A stretch of DNA of 64,000 nt from Erinaceus europaeus (lineage: Eukaryota; Chordata; Mammalia; Eulipotyphla; Erinaceidae), in NCBI RefSeq assembly GCF_950295315.1, contig NC_080168.1, positions 65,853,254 through 65,917,253 of the forward strand, given 5' to 3'. The notes below the pieces were generated by a model, which saw only the letters and a program-made list of their open reading frames with translations, was not told where the DNA came from and did no database searches. Shown here piece after piece: positions 11,810 through 23,430 of this stretch. The first letter of the stretch is position 1. Each line of letters opens with the position of its first letter. The position numbers and the translations under genes were made by a program.

Positions 11810-13008
11810 TTTTTTTTTTTTTTAGTTCTTTATTGGGAAATTAATGTTTTACATTCAACAGTAAATACAATAGTTTGTACATGCATAACATTGACCAATT
11901 TCCCATATAACAATACAACCCCCACTAGGTCCTCTGTCATCCTTTTTGGACCTGTATTCTCCCCACCCACCTACCCCCACCCCAGAGTCTTTTACTTTGG
12001 TGAGATATGCCAATTCCATTTCAGGTTCTACTTGTGTTTTTTTTCTGACCTTGTTTTTCAACTTCTGCCTGAGAGTGAGATCATCCCATATTCATCCTTC
12101 TGTTTCTGACTTATTTCACTTAACATGAATTTTTCAAGGTCCATCCAAGATTGGCTGAAAACGGTGAAGTCACCATTTTTTATAGCTGAGTAGTATTCCA
12201 TTGTGCATATATACCACAACTTGCTCAGCCACTCATCTGTTGTTGGACACCTGGACTGCTTCCAGGTTTGGGCTATTACAAATTGTGCTGCCAAGAACAT
12301 ATGTGTACACAGATCTTTTTTGGATGGATGTGTTGGGTTCCTTAGGATATATCCCCAGGAGAGGAATTGCAGGGTCATAGGGTAGGTCCATTTCTAGCCT
12401 TCTGAGAGTTCTCCAGACTGCTCTCCACAGGGGTTGGACCAATTTACATTCCCACCAGTGTAGGAGGGTTCCTTTGACCCCACAACCTCTCCAGCATTTG
12501 CTGCTATTATCTTTTCTGATGTATGACATTCTCACAGGAGTGAAGTGGTATCTTGTTGTTGTCTTGATTTGCATTTCTCTGACAATCAGAGAGTTGGAGC
12601 ATTTTTTCATGTGTTTCTCGGCCTTTTGGATTTCTTCTGTGGTGAATATTCTGTCCATGTCCTCCCCCCATTTTTGGATGGGGTTATTTGTTGTCTTGTT
12701 GTTGAGTTTGGCAAGCTCTTTATATATGTTGGTTATTAAACTCTTATCTGATGTATGGCATGTAAAGATCTTCTCCCATTCTGTGAGGGGTCTCTTGGTT
12801 TGGGTAGTGGTTTCTTTTGCTGTGTAGAAGCTTTTTAATTTGATGTAGTCCCATAGATATATACTTGCCTTAGTCTTCTTTGTAATTGGATTCGTTTCAT
12901 TGAAGATGTCTTTAAAATTTATGCGGAAAAGAGTTCTGCCAAAATTTTCCTCTGAGTATCTGATAGTTTGTGGTCTAACATACAAATCTCCTTGATCCAC
13001 TGAGAATT
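11810..13008 (-). mobile_element. L1-c: 5'-truncated LINE-1
   Basis: A 1.2 kb 3' part of L1 begins (minus sense) in the ORF2 C-terminal region and ends in a poly(A) tail (plus-strand T run at 11806-11823). A perfect 16 bp target-site duplication TGTGAGACCGTGTTTT flanks it at 11794-11809 and 13009-13024. The ORF2 remnant reads openly from about 13000 to 12233 (FKDIFNETNPITKKTKAS, IREMQIK-type region, LPYDPAIPLLGIYPKEPN), then shifts frame. Confidence 0.95.
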
Positions 13009-13024
13009 TGTGAGACCGTGTTTT

Positions 13025-13936
13025 CATTTCTGCTCTCTCCCTCTACCTCCCTCATTAATAAAAATAAGACAATGTTCTAGTAATATTGAACCCAAGGCCA
13101 TTCAAGCTTTGCCAGTCTTTCCTGCTTTCACTGTTAACTCTACAATGCTCACCCAGCAGAACACAATCTTACTGTGTGGGAAACTGTGTGGGCCCTGGCA
13201 ACATGCAAGGGACCTACCTGCACCAAGAAAAGCTTCCTCTCTGTCTCTCTGTCCAGATGTCTATCTAAAATTGAAAGGGGAGCCTGCTAGAAGAGGCAGA
13301 ATCACGTAGATACAAAGCTGTGGCAGAAGTAAATAAAACGCTATGAATTCTGTGACACTAACTAGAAGATTGCAAAGTTTCCAGTTGGGTTCTACGAACA
13401 GTGGGTTTCAGATTGTGGACACAGTGCAGGCCCTCTCCCTTCCTAGCTTTTAGCACTTCATCCTCAGGTTAATGTCCTTCTACAGAATGCTTTCTGTAAA
13501 ACACACACGCTGGGCACAGAAAAGATATTTAAGAAGAGTCAATTTGGTCCATCCTCTGTGCCAAGAAGCTCATTTCCTGGTGGTATCACTCTGTTTAGTG
13601 CCCCAGCCCTTCAACACCTAGAGTGTGAGGAACCTTGTTCCAAGATGAGGGGCTGCTGGACCTAGTCCCATCACCTGAGGCAGTGGAGGAATCCTGGGGG
13701 GGAGGGGGCGTGCAGGGGATGCCTAAGTGCATAAGTGCTTCTCCCCACCTCTCCTCAGCACTGAGGACCAGCTCTCATCCAGGCTTACAGACGTGGCTTT
13801 ACAACATTCCAAGTCCACAAATGTTATAAGCTGCCTACTTAGCTGCAGATAATAGTTACCAGCAGGAAGAGGAGGGAAAAAAGCAACATTCTCACTGACT
13901 CTCTGACCACCTACAACCATTAGTCTCAAGTTTGTG
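13025..13936. other. Intergenic, nothing recognised
   Basis: No gene or repeat was recognised in this stretch. Confidence 0.5.
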
Positions 13937-13940
13937 AGCT

Positions 13941-14143
13941 ATTTTTATTATTTATTTATTATTTATTGGATAGAGACAGAAAGAAATCAAAAGAGAAGAG
14001 AGGGAGGGAGAGACAGACATTTGCAGTACTATTTCACTATTTGTGAAGCTTTCCCCCTGCAGGTGGGGACTGGAGGGCTTGAATCCGGGTCCTTATACAT
14101 TGTAATATGTGTGCTCAACCAGGTGCACCACTGCTTGGCCCCT
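13941..14143 (-). mobile_element. SINE type A2
   Basis: Reverse A2 copy with ATTTATTGGATAGAGACAG, CCCCTGCAGGTGGGGACTGG and a head ending AGGTGCACCACTGCTTGGCC. Confidence 0.88.
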
Positions 14144-14384
14144 ACGAACTACCTTTAAAAAGCACTAGATTCATTCACTTAATAGTACATACTATTTTCC
14201 TTTCTTAAATTCTGGTACCTGACTGCCTGAGCACAAGGGGGAAAAAGTGAACCAGTAAAGTCTAAGCTTGTAGTACAGACCTGGACTAGAGTGTTCAGAG
14301 TTGATGTCTCATCTGTGAGTGTTGCCTTTTGGATCTTTTCAGATGCTCACACCACTCACACACAGCAGTCAAAGACACTCCCAG

Positions 14385-14625
14385 CTCCAACTAAGGTCCT
14401 TTTCCACCATCATGCACCAGGACATCAAAGCTCCCTTCCCCAGAGTCCTTTGCTTTGGTGTAATACACCACATCCAGACCAAGTTTCACTTTGTTTTCCC
14501 TTTCCGTCCTTCTTTCCTAAGTTTTGCCTATGGGTGAGATCATCCACACCTGTCACTGGAAGATGAGAAATTGTGCCCATGTGCCAACAACTGTACTGTA
14601 AACCATTAATTCACAAATAATGTTT
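14385..14625 (-). mobile_element. Diverged L1 3'UTR fragment
   Basis: CCAGAGTCCTTTGCTTTGGTG and AATACACCACATCCAGACC match the reverse complement of the L1-b 3'UTR at about 8920-8960. Confidence 0.65.
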
Positions 14626-14639
14626 TAAAAAACAAGTGC

Positions 14640-15640
14640 AGGGCCTCAGGGACTCCAGAAGCAGAGAGCAGGCTGTGTTCCTGGGAGTACAGACAATGAA
14701 AGTAGCAATGTGCAGCGACCCACCACATGTCTTTCCATTCTCTTTTCCCTGCCCACTCCCCCCCCCACACACACACACCCCATTCCCTTCGTGTGTCTGT
14801 GGCTCCTGGGTCAGGGAACATTCCTCTTCAGCTTTTACAATTCTTGGCATGTCCTCTTATAAGTGGTCTTTCTTCCCTGTGAACCTGTCACTCTGTGTTG
14901 CTGTCGTTCTGCTGGAAGTCGAAGGAACACACTCAGTAAGAACACACTCAGGCCAGGTGGGTGGGAAGACTGCCAGATCACATGATTCACTTCAACTGCA
15001 TGTGGAAGAGGACCCAGAGAACAAGTGCTGGAAATAGCTTCCCTTCAATGCCGCAGGGATGACAGATGAGAGCACAAGAGGAGACGGAGCTCTGCCTCAA
15101 CTCCTGGACAGGCTGCCCACTTCTTAGGAAAATAATGAGCATAAACCTCCACTTCTGCTGACCCAGGACTCCTTGGAGACGTGGTGGCGGGGAAAGTCAG
15201 CTGTGAGCCCACTCCAGGGCCAGGGTGAAAGGCTTCCAGAAGGAGGTTCCCCACAAGCCACTAACAGCCTCCACCTGGAGCAGCACACCTACTCCCCACA
15301 CACCACCCACTTGGGAACGCACATTTCTACCCAAAGCCCAGCTGCTAAGCCACCGGGAAAGTCTTTGGCTGTGTCAGGAAGTAGCTTCTGGGTGCCAGGA
15401 GGTGGCTCTTGAGAAGAACAAGCACTCTGCCATGCTTGAGAACTTGATTCCAGACTCTGGCTGCCATATGGGAGCACCATACAGGAAGATTCATGAGCTG
15501 TGAGTGGAGCAGTGCTGTGGGGTCTCTCCTCTGTCCCTTTGTCTAAAAAAGGAGGAGGAGGAGAAAATACAGTTCACTGGGAACAGTGGAAGTGTATAGG
15601 TACAGAGCCCAGTGATAACCATGGTGACAGAAAAAAAGAG
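14640..15640. other. Intergenic, nothing recognised
   Basis: Only short overlapping frames are seen, with a short CA-rich patch near 14762. No gene is supported. Confidence 0.45.
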
Positions 15641-15651
15641 AGAGAAGACAA

Positions 15652-15911
15652 GGGGCCTGCTGGGTGCACCCAGCTAAGTGCACACAGGAGTCAGGTTTGA
15701 GCCCCCCCTGTGCCCCACTTGCATGGGCGATGCCTCATGAGCAGTGAAGCAGGTCTGCAAGTGTGTGTCTCTCTCTTCCCTGCTCCATCTCCCCCTCCTC
15801 CCTCAATATCTGTCCTATCCAATAAAATAGAAAAAAAAGAAAAAATGGCTACTAGGACCAATGGATTCATAGTGTTTGCACTGAGCCCCAGTAATAATGC
15901 TGGTGACAATA
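15652..15911 (+). mobile_element. SINE type A with 3' module
   Basis: The tRNA-like head and CT-rich body are followed by CCAATGGATTCATAGTG and GAGCCCCAGTAATAATGC, the 3' module. Confidence 0.8.
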
Positions 15912-15951
15912 TATATATATGAATATGAGACTAGTTGCCTAAACAAATAAC

Positions 15952-16156
15952 TTTTTTGTATTTTTATTTTGAATAGAAAGAAACTGAAAGGGAAGGGGGA
16001 GGTAGAAGGGGGAAGAGAGTGTGTTTGTTAGAGATCTGCAGCTCTTTTTCAACATTTGTGAAGTTTCCTCTCTGTAGGTGGGGACCAGAGGCTTGAACCC
16101 AGGTCCTTGCATACTAATGTGTGCACTCTAGCAGATATGCTACCACCCAGCCCAGA
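15952..16156 (-). mobile_element. SINE type A2
   Basis: Reverse copy with TGTAGGTGGGGACCAGAGGC, CCCAGGTCCTTGCATACTAA and a head end at CCACCCAGCCC. Confidence 0.85.
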
Positions 16157-16444
16157 TAGAAATAACTTTCTAGAGTCCATTATCTACTTCAGAAGATCTC
16201 TCTCTCTTCACTTGTCTCTCCTGGAGACAAAAGCAGGCATAAGAAGGCAGGCTGAGGGGAGGTAGCTTATAAAAAGGCAGGCTCCATTTCCACAGTGGCT
16301 AGCCAACCCCCCCCCACCCCACCCCACCCCCCAACCCTGTGCTGGTGAGTCGCTGGATGGGTGGAGTCTCTGGGGCTCAGGAGACAGCACTGCCACTGGG
16401 GCTGTTGCCCAAGCCACATGCTACTTGAGTTAAAGATGTCCTGT

Positions 16445-16850
16445 GTGAGGGCCCAGAAAGTGGCTCAGCGAGTAGAGCACTTGCCTTCCACATGTGAGGC
16501 CCTGGGCTCAATCCCTGATACCACACAAAAGCACCAAAGAGCACAAAGCGCAAGGACCTGTGTAAGGGTGCTGGTTCGAGCCCCTGGCTCCCCACCTGCA
16601 GGGGAGTTGCTTCATAAGCAGTGAAGCAGGTCTGCAGGTGTCTATCTTTCTCTCCCCCTCTCTGTCTTCCCCTCCTCTCTCCATTTCTCTCTATCCTATC
16701 CAACAGCGATGACATCAATAACAACAATAACTACAACAATAAAAACAAGGGCAATAAAAAGGGAATAATTAAAAAAAAAAAAAAGCACCAAAGATAGCAA
16801 CTCCATGGATGGTGGAGCAGGGCTCTAGTGTTTCTACACACACACACACA
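16445..16850 (+). mobile_element. SINE type D, split by a type A SINE
   Basis: The D head GTGGCTCAGCGAGTAGAGCA at 16459 runs to 16540 and resumes at 16795 with GATGGTGGAGCAGGGCTCTA. The break holds the type A copy at 16541-16780. Confidence 0.8.
16541..16780 (+). mobile_element. SINE type A nested in a type D SINE
   Basis: A 14 bp duplication AAAAGCACCAAAGA (16527-16540 and 16781-16794) flanks it. The B box GGTTCGAGCCC and an AC-rich plus A-rich tail are clear. Confidence 0.9.
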
Positions 16851-17875
16851 CACCTACCTGCAGCCAGGAAGGTAGCTCAGCAATACTGTGTATGTACAAA
16901 GCACTAGTTAACCCACAGAGTATGTATGTTTTAGTGGTGCTCTGCATATACTACAATTCTCCCCATTTGAACTTAAAATGCCAATAGAGAAAGCAATGGC
17001 TAGGCTTAGTTCAGAATCTTCTGAGTTGATGAATTAAGTAAAAGATGAACCACCTAAAAGAGGCTACTCAAATATTAATTACACTACTTAAAGACTCCTA
17101 ACAGACTAAAATAGCACATTGCCACCTCAAGAGAATACAAGACTACACTTTCTGTAAATAAAAGAGTTGGTATTTCCCTGTGTGCTGTATAGGCTGAACT
17201 GTGACTACTCCTAGAGATACAGAATCATGGGGAAAAGGGGAAGAAAGTGGACTCCAGAGAGCCCTTCCCAGAATTTTCAGTTCCAGAACTGAGCCAGAAT
17301 TTTAAGGATAGGGAAATTTTTTTAAAAAGAGATTATCTGTTCTTATCCCAAATGACAACTGGGAGTCTTCCCTACTGCTTAGGTCACAACCAAGGCTGAA
17401 TGAAATTCAGCTCAGAAACCCAGAAATAGGTGAAAACAATGTACATGAACACATGTCTTCTTGGCCTGTTTTCACATGTAAAAAGTGGAGGAAAGCACAA
17501 CTACAACCAGTAATTTGAACTGCTGCAGCAGATGGAAAACTATTGTTCAGTTGTAGTGTCTGCTTCTGAGAGTTACAATGTGCTGAAAACTATTTCAATT
17601 CATATCTTCTGAAAGCAGAGCAGATCAGAAGCGGTGCTCATGGGGTCTGAGGCCCACCTTATGCTCCATGTGTGGCTGGAGCTGATGGTGGGGGTGGGTG
17701 GTAGCTGGATAAGGACAGCACCTATGTGAGCTTCCTGTTAACTGTGAGAGGTGCTAAGGGGATCATCACTCTACATCCCTTCCTACTACTACTCAGTGGC
17801 AGCAAGCCAGCATGAAGGCATGGGCAATTTAGAGCGCTTTCAGCATTAGGCTGCATCTTCGGGGGTTTTAACTTT
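16851..17875. other. Intergenic; a faint type D remnant near 16860-16930, otherwise nothing
   Basis: No coding frame or other repeat was recognised. Confidence 0.45.
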
Positions 17876-17878
17876 GCT

Positions 17879-18046
17879 TATTTTAATTTTATTTTGGATA
17901 GAGAGCAATTAAGAGAGGAGAAGGAGAGAGAGACACCTGCAGCCATGCTTTACTACTTGTGAAAACTTCCTTCCTGCAGTGGGGACTGGGGGCTTGAACC
18001 CGGATCCTTGAGTATGATAACATGGTCGCTCAACTGGGTGTGCCCC
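17879..18046 (-). mobile_element. SINE type A2
   Basis: Reverse copy with ATTTTGGATAGAGAGC, CCTGCAGTGGGGACTGGGGG and GAACCCGGATCCTTGAG. Confidence 0.82.
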
Positions 18047-18049
18047 TCA

Positions 18050-19285
18050 TCTTTGCTTTTATCTGATTCTCAGAGCTCTGCTATGAAATCACACTGTCAT
18101 TTGTCTAGGTTGACACTCCAAAGGTCTAACCAATGAATCCTATCAGCTAGCATGTAAAAGTGAGGAAGTGTGATTGTGCCGTGCTAGCTATGGAAACTGT
18201 ATGGCCTGAAATCTGAAAGCTTACACAATGATGGCTACCACCACTGCCATTCTAAAAGCAGTCATCCAGTTCTGGAGGTGAAGGTGCGGTGTGGGACTGC
18301 AAAGCCTGGCAGACCTGAGAAGGCGGCTTGATCAGATGTGCTGAGCCTTCTCCCACCTTCCCAGGTGACCTTTCATGTGCAGGAGCGTGCCCAGAGTCAG
18401 CCAGCCCTTCTCAGCACAGGTCAGTGTGGTGCTAAGTAGGTCTTTGGGGGTATGTGAACTAGGTCTCCCTGGGACTTAGGCTGTGTGTCTGCAAAGCCAG
18501 CTAAATCCCAACAATGTGCAGCACGGGAATGAAGAGACAGTGGAGCTGTGTGTGCATGTGTCACACATGGACTAAGATGGAGCCAGAGAGGTCAGAGGTG
18601 TAGCTGACACACCTCTTTTCCTGGATACGTGGGAAGGTCTGGAAGCTGTGGCTACAAACACCGAGCCCCTGGTACACAACAGTGAGGGGTGGGAACACTA
18701 ACAGCCAGAGCAGGTGCCCAGAACAACTGTGTGGGACTGTCTCCGCAGCTACATGCACAGAGGCTCCCAGAGCTTCATGCTCATTTGTCACCTAAATGCA
18801 ATCCCTAAAACCCAAGTGAGCCCCCGTCTTTTAATCACACTCATCACGACAGAGCTGAAGAGGGGAGGGAGCCACCACAGGGGAGTGAGTCCCAACAAAT
18901 GTGCATCTGGCGGCAGTGACTTTACTACATTCTCTATGGGGTGGCCAAGCAGGCAATCCTTTCCTTATTCCTTTCTAAAACCAGTTAAGGCTCTCTAGAG
19001 AGAGGTGTGGTCCCCAGAGCAGTGAGAGGCGAGCTGCATCAGCAGTTGTTCTCTTTCTGAGAGAAGAAAAGCGAGACAGCAGAGCACCACACCACCACTT
19101 ATGCTGCTCATCTGGTTTTTGTCTTTCTTGTTAACATGCAGTGCCCAGACTCCAATCTAGGGCCTCACACATTCAAGCTATAAACTCTACCATTAAGTCA
19201 CCCACCTCTTATAACTGCATAAAAAAAGCACATGAAAAAAGACCGAAGGGGAGTATTTTCCACGAGCAATAGGTGATCCATTGTT
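18050..19285. other. Intergenic, nothing recognised
   Basis: No gene or repeat was identified. Confidence 0.45.
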
Positions 19286-19287
19286 TA

Positions 19288-19288
<1 letters not shown>

Positions 19289-19348
<60 letters not shown>
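19289..19348 (+). repeat. (TG)n(AG)n compound microsatellite
   Basis: About 15 TG dinucleotides are followed directly by about 15 AG dinucleotides. Confidence 0.97.
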
Positions 19349-19352
<4 letters not shown>

Positions 19353-19456
19353 AACGCAGAACATCACTCCATCATATACAATGGAGGGGACTGATCTTGG
19401 GACCTTGTGCATGCAAATCTGGTACTCAACTCCCTGGGCTACCTCCTCAGCCCCAG
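19349..19456 (-). mobile_element. tRNA-like SINE (type D-like)
   Basis: The minus strand reads a GGCTGAGGAGGTAGCCCAGG head and the microsatellite forms its tail. Confidence 0.65.
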
Positions 19457-19715
19457 AGGAGTCATTCTGAAGATATTTACAGAAAAGTAAGACTCCAACA
19501 AGTCTTATAACAGAATTAAATCTAGTAAACATGGTGATGCTGAAATGAATGCAAGCATGGCGTGTAAAGTGTTTCTCACCATGCACAGCGTGGACAGTAA
19601 ATCTTCACTCAACACTGTGTATAGCCTTGGAGGCTATAACAAAGCTGACCAGAGGTTAGCTGACATACGTAAAGTTAAGCTCCCATGGCAGATTTCTGAT
19701 CACAAAGGCATCCCC

Positions 19716-19890
19716 AGAGGGCTAGGAGTTAGCTCACCCAGTATAGAGAACATGTCTTACCAAGTGCAAGGCTCTGGGCTTTAGTCCTGACACTACATGG
19801 GAACACTATAGACAGCACCACATGAGTTCCTTGGATGGTGGAGCAGTGCTGAGAAAACTCTCCTCTCTCACACACACACAAAATAAAAAG
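19716..19890 (+). mobile_element. SINE type D
   Basis: GGCTAGGAGTTAGCTCACCC head, then GGATGGTGGAGCAGTGCTGA and a CT/CA-rich tail. Confidence 0.75.
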
Positions 19891-19962
19891 AAATTGGACT
19901 GAGGAAGCCATTCAGCAGCATCAAGCTTGTGCAAGGCACTGAGTTCACCCACACACAGACCA

Positions 19963-19992
19963 CACACACCACCACCACCACCACCACCACCA
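19963..19992 (+). repeat. (ACC)n microsatellite
   Basis: About nine ACC units follow a CA-rich stretch. Confidence 0.95.
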
Positions 19993-20062
19993 AACTTCTC
20001 GGTAAAGGCCTCTTTTAATATTTAACAGCCATTCACACTCATTCATTCATTCATTCATTTTC

Positions 20063-20162
20063 TTTTTTTTTTAATTTCTTAATCTGGGGATTAATGGTTT
20101 ATAGTTAACAGTAAAATAACATAGTTTGTACATGCATGACATTTCCGCATAACAATACAAAC
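20063..20162 (-). mobile_element. L1 3' end fragment
   Basis: AGTTTGTACATGCATGACATT and the T-rich start match the reverse complement of the L1-b 3'UTR end. Confidence 0.85.
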
Positions 20163-20786
20163 ATCCATTCATTTTCTAACGTACTCATTCCAGGTCAGGG
20201 TCAGGACGTTCTTCTATCACAGGATACATCTCACACATGCCCACACTCACTCCAACTGCCACCACTGACACTTGTCGGGACGCTCAGCATAGGTCTGGAG
20301 TGTAGGGGGATCCAGAGACACTGAGGACAACCCCCCAGAAGGAAGCCAGGAGGACCTGAGTGCTCAGGACAAGTCGGCTATTGCCTTTGACCCTCCTGAG
20401 TTTTCAGTTTTGCATTTTTATCTCCTCTGCATTTTCTTTTTGTTTTTTTAAAGCAATCTAAGGGAGCTGAGCTGAGGGAATTTCTCAGGCTGAAGTAAAG
20501 AACAACCGGGAGAAGTCACACTTCTACACTCACTGGAGGGTTTCAGGCAATGAGACTGGGGACAACCCATTGTGCTGGGATTCCACAATGCTGACCACTA
20601 AACTGATGCTCACTTGAACAGTGAGCTGTTTTGCCACGTGTGCACTCCCGGCCAACTGGTGGAAGCTTTGGTGCTGTTTTCTCCCTCCCTTTCCTCTCTG
20701 CCTACCTCTGTGTCTATTTGAAAAAAAAAGTCAGTCAGCCTGGAGCAGTGAAGCCCTGGCAACAACAAAAAGAAAAGAAGTTGACA

Positions 20787-20790
20787 GTCA

Positions 20791-20835
<45 letters not shown>
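20787..20835 (+). repeat. (CA)n microsatellite
   Basis: About 22 CA units follow the tail of a diverged SINE. Confidence 0.96.
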
Positions 20836-20837
<2 letters not shown>

Positions 20838-20899
20838 GTTCCATCGGGTTTGGCAAAAAGCTCATACTGTCAAGACTCACATTGTGCGTTGGGGCTATG

Positions 20900-21600
20900 A
20901 CCTCTCTAAAACTGTAAGTTCAGCCCAGTAAAAATGTGCCCAGCTGTTCTGATCAGTCACTAAGGACTGCAAATTTAAACTAGTTTTATCAAAAACTACA
21001 AGACTTACAAAATATTATTTAATAACAAGTGTAAAGATAACTGAAGACATGAAATGTATAAAGGGGGAGTCAGGCAGTGACTCATCAGACAGAAGCTCCC
21101 ATCATGTGAAGGACACATGCATGCCCAGGTTCAAGCACCCATTCCTATCAGCAGGGGGAATGGAGCTTCATGAGCAGGATAATGCTAACAGCTACAATGT
21201 GCTGGGGACAGCAGATACTACTCTAAGAACTTTATTAACTCAGTCTTGGCACATTAACTATAGCATAAGCTGTTTTACCTATCACACACACTTCTAGCTA
21301 ACTTAACCAAGGTCACACAATTAACAGGTAACATTGAACTCAAACTGCAGCATTATATTCCTTTTGTAAATAAAAAATAATCCCATAATATGCTACTTCT
21401 GTTCATTTGCTTTTATTAATGAAAACTAACATGAAAAATGGTCCATATTTCAGCATTTATGGACTTTGTTTCCCCCCTGGGGCAAAATCTCAACACCACC
21501 ATATTCAGAACTGATTTATTAGATGTGATACCAAAGAGACAAGTAACAAAAGAAAAAATAGAAGAATTAGATTCATAAATTTTAAAAACTTAAAAGACAC
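20900..21600. other. Intergenic, nothing recognised
   Basis: AT-rich sequence with no gene or repeat identified. Confidence 0.45.
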
Positions 21601-21605
21601 TCCAG

Positions 21606-21735
21606 GGTGGAGTTGATAGCATAAAGATTATGCAAAAAAAAAAAAAAAAATCTCATGCCTGAGGCTCCAAAGCCCTAGGTTCAATCTCCCACAATACCAT
21701 AAACCAGAACTGTGCGGTGCGCTGGTGAAGAGAGA
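21606..21735 (+). mobile_element. SINE type C
   Basis: TGATAGCATAAAGATTATGC, an internal A run, and CATGCCTGAGGCTCCAAAGC mark type C. Confidence 0.85.
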
Positions 21736-21760
21736 GGGAGAGAAAATATCACTCCCAACC

Positions 21761-22282
21761 TGTCAGGGTTCCTCGGGGGGAATGAGCCAGCCCAGCTCCC
21801 ACTTCTATGTCTGGCCTGTTGACCATCAGGAGAGAGACAGAAAGTGGGGAACCTAGGGCTAGCAGAAGTAGGAGAGAGTTCACTAAAGGGGTCTTCTGGT
21901 GTACCATGGCGGCAGACGATACACAAACCTCTTTAGGGTACTGTTGTGGGGAACAGAATGTTTTTATTGATGCAGTTACAAGTTTATAAAGGGGTAGCTG
22001 TAAAGGGGAAGTAGCCAGCTGGCCAATGAGGTCAATATCTCCTTATAAGGGAAAAGAGAGCAAAGCAATGAGAAGGTATGGATGGTGATGCAGGAACGGG
22101 GAAATAGAAATATAAGGAAGGCGAAGCCCACCAGAGGGAGGAGGGGTGAGGTGATGTGGCGAGGCTGATAGGAAGGTTGGAATTCCCCTGCGTACTCTGG
22201 CCACATCTCACTCGACCACAAGGCTGGCATGCCAAGGGGAGTGTAATAGACGAGCTTCCGGGGGGTCGACCATCCATGCTCA
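21761..22282 (-). mobile_element. Solo LTR of an endogenous retrovirus
   Basis: The 522 bp unit starts TG and ends CA. On the minus strand it shows U3, a TATAAA box (near 21990), and AATAAA about 20 bases later, then a U5-like region ending CCCTGACA. No gag, pol or env lies next to it, so it is a solo LTR. A target-site duplication is not clear: the flanks read CCAACC and AACACA. Confidence 0.8.
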
Positions 22283-22324
22283 AACACACATTAGACCCAC
22301 ATCAACCAAGTTTAAAAAAAAAAA

Positions 22325-22497
22325 AAAAGCAACCATTACAGTGCCCAAGGACCCAGACTCAGGCCCCTGGGTCTCCACCTGCAGGGGAAAGCTTCACGAG
22401 TGGTGAAGCAGAGCTGCAGGTATCTCTCTCTCCCTATCTCCCCCTCCTCTCTCAATTTCTGTCTTAATCCAATATTAAGTAAATACATAATTTTAAA
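22325..22497 (+). mobile_element. SINE type A2
   Basis: CACCTGCAGGGGAAAGCTTC and GTGGTGAAGCAGAGCTGCAG are the A2 core, and a poly(A) tract precedes it. Confidence 0.85.
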
Positions 22498-22802
22498 AAG
22501 CAACCCACATAATAGAACATATTTGAAAACCATACATCTGATAAGGAAATAATATCTAAAATAATATAGCGACATCCTAGACCTCAAGTTCAGACATGAG
22601 AGGAGGATAGGAAAGCACATGAAGAGTATTCAGCATCCCCAGGAAGAGTCACTGGAAATTCTTTCATGTGGTCCAAAGATTGAAGGGGAGGGTGAGGCAC
22701 ATAGGCTCATGCTCACGTAGCTAGACAGAGAGCTGCACCACTGGTCTTTACCATCTATTTTTCTTCCCAGGGAGGGAATCCTCTTTAGGCCTGTTTTTAC
22801 TG

Positions 22803-23046
22803 CTTGGGTTATTGCTGGGACTCTGTGCCAGCACTACAAGGCCACTGCTCCCATAGGTCGTTTTTTTTCTTTTTGAAAGAACAGAAAGTGAGAGGGGAGG
22901 AGTAGCTAGAGAGGAAGGGAGACACCTGAGAGCTGCTTCACTGCTTGTGAAGTGTCCCCTTTACAGGTGAGAAGTGGGGGCTTGAACCCAGGTCCTTGTG
23001 CATGGTCATGTGTGTGTTCAGCCAGGTCACCACCACCAGGCCCCCT
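22803..23046 (-). mobile_element. SINE type A with 3' module
   Basis: Reverse 3' module (GTTATTGCTGGGACTCTGTG) is followed by a reverse body, core and head. Confidence 0.82.
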
Positions 23047-23212
23047 TAAGGTGAAGTTTTTATGCATACTCTAAGTCACAAGAAAAATCCAGCATCTAGG
23101 GGAAGCAGGAAGTGTGGGAACCTATAGAAGGTGGTTGTGTTTTTAGCTAGTGTATATTTGAAATTTTTACTTTCTTTATATTCTTTAAAACCAAGTAAGA
23201 TTGGGCTGGGGG

Positions 23213-23430
23213 AATTAGCATAGTGGTTATGCACAAAGACTTCCATGTCTGGGTGGAGATACAGAACTTTGGTGGTGGGTGTGGTATAGAACTATACACT
23301 GTGATCTTACAATCTTGTAGTAAACTATTAATAACAAATAAAAACAATAAAGACTCCTATGCCTGAAGCAACATAGTCCCCAGGTTTAATCCCTGGCTCT
23401 ACTTCAAGTCAGTGTGGAGCAGTGCTCTGG
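23213..23430 (+). mobile_element. SINE type C split by a short retroposon
   Basis: The head GCATAGTGGTTATGCACAAAG runs to about 23260 and the rest resumes at 23351 with CTCCTATGCCTGAAGC. Confidence 0.82.
23261..23350 (+). mobile_element. Family F retroposon, 5'-truncated copy (F4)
   Basis: GATACAGAACTTTGGTGGTGG and TTAATAACAAATAAAAAC match the 3' end of the copy at 55265-55370. An imperfect duplication (AAAGACTTCCATG / AAAGACTCCTATG) and an A-rich tail indicate LINE-style insertion. Confidence 0.7.

Noticed and set aside
11396..12109. 237-codon plus-strand frame
   Set aside because: It crosses the tandem TG/CA repeat and enters L1-c antisense.
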